From NCBI GenBank assembly GCA_964036275.1, contig OZ038433.1:28751485-28815484 (forward strand): a DNA stretch of 64,000 bases, read 5' to 3'. The position numbers and the translations under genes are program-made. Source of the DNA: Litoditis marina (lineage: Eukaryota; Nematoda; Chromadorea; Rhabditida; Rhabditidae). Of the stretch, positions 57,788-64,000 are shown piece by piece; the first letter of the stretch is position 1, and every line of letters starts with the position of its first letter. The notes beneath the pieces are model-generated. The model worked only from the letters and a program-made list of their open reading frames with translations, made no database searches and had not been told where the DNA came from.

Positions 57788-58430
57788 AGGTTCTTGTTAT
57801 TTGGCATTGCATCCTGTTCAACTCTATCAAAATAGAATAGATCTGATGATGGGATTTGTGTCTCTATCGGGGTGTTGACACGCGTGGACTCAGGAAAGAT
57901 TGAATGGGGTCTGACGAACCATAAACGTCGAAAAGTGCAGACTATTTGGTAGTTGAGTAGTTGTATATAGCGGTGAGCGGTGTTGTATTGGATACAAGCT
58001 GAATTCATTTTCTGTGTGTTTCTGATTACTAAATTACTTCTAATTGTCCAGTTCATGTAGTTTCCTCACCTGAGAAAAGTTATATAATATATGGGCTCCT
58101 TCATTTAGTTTGCTCCATGCGTGAAATACCTTCACAGCCGGTCGAGAAAAGTGAACTTGAGCAACACCAAATAGTGAGTATGTGTGACAAAAATGCGGCA
58201 TGTTTGTCATCACGCATAGTTTTTCAGACGTATGTGTCCCTAAAAGTGACCATGCGTCGATCGAAATCTGGCAAAAGTGAGCATCAGTCAGTATATAAAT
58301 GGGGGGGGGGGGTATTGGCGCTGTATAGTGTGGAGAGTCTATGTTACGCTATACACGAACAAATGCGCGGATCAGGTTTCAGGTAATAATGACATGTGAC
58401 ATCTATACAATATTTATCACTTTTTCAGGT

Positions 58431-58505
58431 GAATCGAGGACCTGGCGCTAGGCGTCATGGAGTTACAGTATGGATGGCCACAACAAATTCCGGCGCTCAG
58501 ACCAT
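58431..58505 (+). CDS. Orphan exon, paralogue 1
   Basis: After 'cactttttcag', the frame reads RRHGVTVWMATTNSGAQ and ends at CAGACCAT before GTTAGT. The next exon-like piece (58,808-58,889) shares the V-x-x-W-x-x-TT-x-x-G-x-Q pattern, so this looks like a tandem exon duplication. Function unknown. Confidence 0.35.
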
Positions 58506-58807
58506 GTTAGTTTTCAAACTTTTGTTCATTTTTAGTATTCCGTAATTTCCAAGTAGTCTAGAGTATTACGTATGGAAAGATTAAATTTCAACCTTTTCAC
58601 AAAAAAGGTGGTTTACTGATAAGTTTAGTCTAAGAGGGATTAGACCATAGAGCTTTCTCACGCGAACGCTGTTTCGATTACATCGATTACACTCATTATT
58701 TTAATTTCAATAAAACATGATTTTGATCAGAGTATAACAATCACTATCTACTATTTATATAATCAAAATAATAATGACGGCTATACGGAGTTTATTCATT
58801 TCCCAGG

Positions 58808-58889
58808 TGACAGGATAGTCAGATGTCTCGTGTATGTTGGGAGGGTGGAAGCGTGGAAGTCTACGACACAGTTTGGCATCCAGGACATG
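58808..58889 (+). CDS. Orphan exon, paralogue 2
   Basis: After 'catttcccag', the frame reads CLVYVGRVEAWKSTTQFGIQ and ends at CAGGACAT before GTGAGT. Related to 58,431-58,505 and, more weakly, to 59,520-59,590 ('tgcgttctcgggaaggtcgg'). Confidence 0.35.
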
Positions 58890-59849
58890 TGAGTGTTTTT
58901 AAAAACTAAATGTTTCACTTATATAATTGAATTTGACTATCTATGTAAATTTCGAACTAAAGTGGAGTCAGACGTGAACGGATAAATGTATCATAGGTAC
59001 GAATGCCCCGGGCATGAACCTCGGGAACATTTCACTTTCACACTTACTTATTTCATTCAAGTCGACAAATGGGGCATATAACTTATTACACTCATCCTTC
59101 TTCCATCAAATTTACGTTAGTAGCAGTGGGGGGGGGGGGGGCGTAGTTAAATTTTGACATTGCACACACCTCAGTGAACTGTGTGTGAGGGCTGAAGGAA
59201 CTCATTTTTTGTTTTCTTTCAATCCGGAAGTTTGAAATATCCAAAATAATGAACATTTGACCATCTGAACATATTTAGCCAGACGAGCTGGCCGTTCGCC
59301 AAACGTCGCTCCCTACCAAATTTACCGTACGCTGTCCACAACGCTGTTTTCAATCTAATTGAAAAGGAGCGAGCGGACGATGGGGCTGACAAAGAATGTG
59401 GCCAAGATCTAACTCGCCCCATTTCAAAGAAATAATGTTGCTCAGCAACCAAGGAAGTCATACGTTTTGGCGGTTAGCTCCATTTCAAAATTTTTGTATT
59501 CATCAATTAACCTTTCCAGGCGTCCATTATGGTTGTTTGCGTTCTCGGGAAGGTCGGAAGTACTTCTTTCTACATCAGAATTCAGGAATTCTCTTCGAAA
59601 TGAGAGGAATTCTCTTCGCAATGTGCGTTTCTCTTCCGTTTCGGCGTTACTCTGTTTGTTTTTTATTCTCTTTGATACTTTATTGTAGTTTGTAGCATAT
59701 GAGTTTTTCTACAAATAGCTTCAGTCTTGTAGGTTGTAAAAGTTAGCTAGTTTCAGTAAATCAGTAATGTTTATTAGAAGTTAGTGTTCTACCAGTTGCA
59801 TTCAGACGCGGAAATTTGCGTTTGATTTTTTGATTGCTCAATATGCACT

Positions 59850-60690
59850 ATTTAAAATCCGTTCTGCAGTGCAAGCATGTCTGTTATTCCCTGGAACAAA
59901 AGGATTATTAGTGTTGAAAGCGGTTGATTCGCTTTATTTAAAAGTGTTCTAACTTTTTTTCTGTGAAAACTACGGTTTTGAAACGTTCTAAATTGGAATT
60001 TGGGTTTCGGAAAATGTCAAATTGCTATTTTCTTGTTTTGGAACATTTCAAATATCTATAGAGCTTTTGGCATCTTTCAATTGCATTAACTTTTGGAATG
60101 TGTCATATTTGTATTTCTCAGTCTAGAAAGGTTTTAAAAAATTTAGAGATTTGAAACATTTTAGATCAGTTTTTAGGTTCTGACTTATTTTCTATCTTTG
60201 CTTTTCTTGTTGAAACATTTCACCATGTTTTTATTCTCGAAAACTTTGAAAGAAAATAGTTATTTGGATGTTGTCTTTCGAAATATAGATGTTTGACACA
60301 TTTCAAATCATTACTTTCAGTTCGGACATTTTTGAAATGGCAATATATCTGTTTGAAATGTGTCAGATGTATTTCATTCTCGTAATATTTGATCGGTTTG
60401 TATTTTTGTCATAATTTGATAATAAATATTCCTCAGAAATGTGTTTGTTTTTTATATTCGAAATTATGGTTCCGGCTTTTAAAATCTTCCACAGGTGCAA
60501 GCGGGTGGCAATTGCAGAGACAGAAAACAACCACCGTGTCCGAGTGATTTCGGGCGACACGGCCTCCTCATTTGGCACAAAACAGCGATATTTTTCACGA
60601 AGTACCAAAATACAGAAAATTTGGCACGTTTCCTGGTTTTCGGCGACTTTCCAAATTTTTTTAATTGACCCCGCCTTATATGCAATATAA
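59850..60690 (-). mobile_element. Non-coding element with subrepeats, copy 2
   Basis: The right edge 'gttttcggcgactttccaaa...attgaccccgccttatat' is the exact inverse of the left edge of the copy at 54,600. The body consists of diverged units with 'gaaacatttcaaat'. Internal sequence 60,480-60,600 differs from the other copy. Confidence 0.6.
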
Positions 60691-61520
60691 CAAAAACCAT
60701 GTATGAATGAATACTTGAATACATGGACTCTGTAGCCAATAAGTATAATAGGATTACAGCCCGTGAAGTTCTAGACTTCTAAAAACAACCTCTTTATTTA
60801 AATTTATTTCAAGTCAATTTTGTTGTACTAGTAAAAATGTCATTTCTCATAGCATCACAATAGAAACCGTACCAGCAGAAAACATAATCTACTATCCACA
60901 AGACTACAAAAAACAGATTGTGTTTCAACAAAAAAAGTTTACATCGGACATTCAGCATGCGTACCCAACTAACGTTTTGTCCTGTTCTTGACAGAGCACG
61001 GCATTGATTCATCCTTGGTTATTTTTCATACTATGTTGCACTATTCTTCAATAATTTGTGTAATAATAAATTGCACTATCCTCTAATAATTCGTTATTCT
61101 ATCTTCTGAACAATCGCGAAGCGGTCACCGTAGATATGATCTTCCTATTGTCGTCAATGATCACGCTCGCACTTACATCTCATATCGTCTCAGGAAAATC
61201 ACTAAACTTTCAATCAGTTCCAATATAGTATCGTTCAAGCTAGTACTGAATTATGGCTGATGAAAAAATTGGTTCTGGTCCACATCATTCCTACCGAGAC
61301 TACTATAGTACACGTTCCAACTTTTCCATGACCTCCTTCTAACGCCAATTTCATTCTGCATTACTCTTTGTGACAACGAAACGCATTCCATACATCCAAT
61401 TTTTTGTTGAACTATTTTGAAGAGTTGTAACTTCCTGCACTATCTCAACCACATATCCCCTGTTATGCCCTTACTTCTGGAGAAATTTAAGTGTTTTCTC
61501 TATTTAAGGTGCCTAGTGCC
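60691..61520. other. No gene seen; upstream of sulfotransferase start
   Basis: AT-rich, no recognised element. It may hold the promoter of the gene starting at 61,528. Confidence 0.4.
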
Positions 61521-61527
61521 CACTCGA

Positions 61528-62815
61528 ATGAAGCATCAGTCGGTAAAGTGGGCAATATGCAGAGCGGGGTTGGTGTCGTTGACGATAGTTGTGCTCTACT
61601 TCATGTATCCGTCAAGCACACCGACATCCGAGTCCTTTGGTGAGTATTTCGAGACGGTTCACTTTGATATGATCTGCTGAATTTACAGTTCGATCAGCAT
61701 CATACCGTCACAGATTCCATGTACACAGTGTTTTCAAGTAGTAATTGCCATTTTTAACCTCTGATGTACACGCAGATCAAACTCCGACTGTTGTGGCTTC
61801 CTCTATTACACGTTATTTCATATTGGCACCAGAAGCAGACAAACAATTTGAGAGTTCATCTAGCTATTTTTAGTATCTAATATGCAAAGTGTGATTTGTG
61901 GCGCGCGAAGTATGACTACTACATGTTCTAGGTTGCCATGTTGGGCAACTCGTTTTTGTGGAATCAATTTCTAGTGTTGAGAAACAGCTTGGATGTGCCA
62001 AAAGCATTCATGGGTGGACGCTTCTGGCTTACAAGTTACAAAAAATAAGTCTTCTCATTTACCGGCTGGAATCGGGAAACGTGCCAGAGAAACTTCCAAG
62101 CTGTTCTTCAACATGTTAGGGTCATTTGAACACATCAAAACAATTTTTCACATCTGTCGAATCACTAAATAATTAATAAGAGCGCGGGCGATATTTATAA
62201 GATATTCTGCGTTTCTCTGTCATGCACACTCCCTCATCGAGGCCGTCACAAAAGTGGATTGCTGATTGACGCGGAAGTCCAAGCATGGAATATATATAAT
62301 CGCGAAGTACGATCTTTTTAGAAGCACCCTCGGGAGCAATCGATTCGGATGAACATGATCCGTGGAATATTTCGGAGCTAGACGAGTTGCCGGCCTTCAT
62401 TAACTACAACGAGATGTACTTCGTGCGTTTTTTATTGAGAAGACAACTTACTTGAAGCATATCCGGGAGTTTTTCAGACTAACAATTGGAGAATTTGTCT
62501 AGTATGGTGTCTTATGTTCGAAGCGAAGGTTAGTTTAGTTTGTGGCGTACGAATTTCGACTACGAGATTTTCTAGGCTGCAATCAAGTACCAGTTAGCCA
62601 CGTGTCTGATACCGAAGAACTTATCCACAATGAGAGCCGGTATATTTTGTCTTCTCTACGATCCAGATGAATTCATGAGACGAAACATCTCCATGACAGA
62701 ACTGAATTGGCGACACAAGTACGGGAGCATCAAGTCTTTTTCTATTTGTATTCAGGCTTTTTCGAAATTCACCGGCATTTCTATGAATAAAAAAAATGAG
62801 TTGAAAATTTATTAA
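61528..62815 (+). CDS. Carbohydrate sulfotransferase (family 2), 5' part
   Basis: Exon 1 (61,528-61,639) encodes a short basic N-terminus and a signal anchor (AGLVSLTIVVLYFMY), typical of Golgi type II enzymes. It ends in phase 1 at GTGAGT. Exon B (62,322-62,422) joins in phase and encodes an acidic stem ending DELPAFINYNEMYF. Exon C (62,576-62,815) joins in phase 0 and encodes KYQLATCLIPKNLSTM, the 5'-PAPS-binding loop (PKxxST) of Sulfotransfer_2 proteins, then a helix with LLYDPDEF. The enzyme family moves sulfate from PAPS to sugars. Exon C ends at TAA before the 3'-phosphate-binding motif, so the gene is truncated or continues through an unseen splice. The alternative exon at 61,776 also fits exon 1 in phase. 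Confidence 0.65.
61776..62048 (+). pseudogene. Duplicated sulfotransferase exon pair
   Basis: 61,776-61,870 follows 'gtacacgcag', is in phase with exon 1, and encodes SSITRYFILAPEADKQ to SYF before a stop. 61,932-62,048 follows 'catgttctag'. The 40 bp before that acceptor ('tttgtggcgcgcgaagtatgac') match those before exon C ('tttgtggcgtacgaatttcgac'), so the intron end was duplicated about 645 bp apart. The downstream exon no longer encodes the PAPS loop. Confidence 0.45.
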
Positions 62816-63570
62816 ACATGACCAAAAGAGGGGGGGGGGTGATCTTTAATGAAGTGTCATGTTTAATGAAGTTTTAACTCAATTTCATCAATGGTTTTAA
62901 CAGTTTCTTAACGTCTAGGGTTATTCGACCACCATCAATCAATAAATGACCCTTGACCTCAGCTCTTGATGTCGCTTGTAGAGTTGAGGCTACTTATCAT
63001 TACTGTAAAGTTTCAGATTGGTACGATTATTTGGTATATCAGGATGACCGTGGGAACATTTTGTTTTGAAGCTTTTTTAAATACTGATTGCTAGCGACAC
63101 AAAATCCAATTCAGACAGTTTGGAAACAATTTATCTTAGGATCATCTTTTTAGAAACTGAAATGTAGTTTGAACATTTTCAAAAACTATAAAAAAATTAT
63201 AAGCATAGGCACGCTAACTTTTGATTGTGCTTGGATATGAGGGCAGTTCACTGGACATTTTTACCAATTGACAACTTTTCGTTATCGTTGAAACCGGGAA
63301 CTCGACGAAATCGACGGTCTTAACTTGTTTTTTAAATTCATTCGTACTGAGTAACAAATCACTATAGAGAGCTTTTTAAACCGATCACATTTCGCGGAAT
63401 CTACAGCTGTGTGATCCATTTTACAATATGTTGATTTGATGGGTAGTCTGTTCCAGTAGGCACAAAATCACCTGTTTTTTCACTCCTTCCTCACTGCAGC
63501 CAGCATGTGTTTTATGATCATCAGCTATACCGCATTTCTGAATTCGGTAATAATCCGAATACTTTTTTGG
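62816..63570. other. No gene seen
   Basis: A G run (62,830-62,838) and AT-rich sequence. No 3' half of the sulfotransferase is recognisable. Confidence 0.4.
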
Positions 63571-63574
63571 ATCC

Positions 63575-63750
63575 ACCGAACTAGGGGATCCAAAATTTCA
63601 AGTTTTCGCGTTTTCGAGTTTGGCGAAAAATCGAGTTTTCGATTTTTGGAAAATTTCGAGTTTTCGAGTTTGAGAAATTTCGAGACTCGCAAGTTTTCGA
63701 GTTTTTTCGAGTCGAGACGAGTTTTGAGTTCTAATTTACCAACCCTACAT
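63575..63750. mobile_element. 'gttttcgag'-rich MITE relative
   Basis: Repeated 'tttcgagttttcgag' units and a right end 'taatttaccaaccctac', related to the hAT-like MITE at 645-991 in opposite orientation. The left end 'actaggggatcc' is diverged. Confidence 0.5.
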
Positions 63751-64000
63751 CGAACCTCTCGCCAAATTCGTAAAGTCAACTTCACGGTAACACAATATTA
63801 GCAATTTCTCTGTTCATTATTGTGGAGAGACGATTGAGTAAATAGGTAGTAAGGATATATATGAGATGTTGCCACCATTCCTTGGCTGGCTACAGAGTTC
63901 AGAAAAAATGACAAATTTTCAATATTTGTATCGCAAAAATCGATAAATCAATATTACAAATTTTTACTTTAGAGTTGTATTTATTCACACTTTTCACCTA

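Noticed and set aside
62173..62400. 75-codon minus-strand frame
   Set aside because: Antisense to sulfotransferase exon B, which has matching splice phases on the plus strand.

Overview
The window reads as nematode nuclear DNA, most likely from a Caenorhabditis-like species. Coding pieces are short exons with GT...TTTCAG introns. The recognisable host genes belong to families expanded in nematodes: an OAC-type acyltransferase, a family-2 carbohydrate sulfotransferase, a phospholipase B and a nematode glycosyltransferase-like exon. Most of the sequence is decayed mobile DNA, as on an autosomal arm. There is no operon, CRISPR array or other prokaryotic feature, and no complete intact host gene can be assembled.

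Layout. 1-7.7 kb is repeats: a 2-kb element copy with a nested hAT-like MITE, a 25-bp minisatellite, a TTAA-flanked MITE and GA tracts. 7.99-15.55 kb holds an acyltransferase gene whose phase-compatible exons are split by a near-perfect 3.3-kb palindrome (9,703-13,021). The palindrome carries two of the exons and their mirror copies. 17.5 kb has one minus-strand glycosyltransferase-like exon. 19.9-21.8 kb is a minus-strand reverse transcriptase gene with one in-frame stop. 22-29 kb holds tRNA-derived SINEs, a GGCGCC-rich array, nested TA palindromes and MITEs.

30.0-32.4 kb is a broken phospholipase B gene. 31.4-35.7 kb alternates minisatellite arrays with C-tract/G-tract repeats. 35.9-40.95 kb is a 5'-truncated BEL/Pao element on the minus strand: RNase H, integrase and a phlebovirus-type (Phlebovirus_G2) glycoprotein. 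It is frame-broken and is followed by an LTR-like segment and a gag-like exon. 48.2-49.4 kb has a spliced minus-strand gag-like gene, possibly of DIRS/PAT origin. 51.2-53.6 kb is a second copy of the 1-2 kb element. 54-61 kb is MITEs plus three related orphan exons. 61.5-62.8 kb is the 5' part of a sulfotransferase gene with an internal duplication.

The two copies of the 2-kb element act as empty-site controls for each other: one shows the hAT MITE insertion with its 8-bp target duplication, the other shows the SINE insertion. The acyltransferase palindrome is either an assembly fold-back or a natural hairpin source. All family calls are made by eye from motifs; no database search was run.
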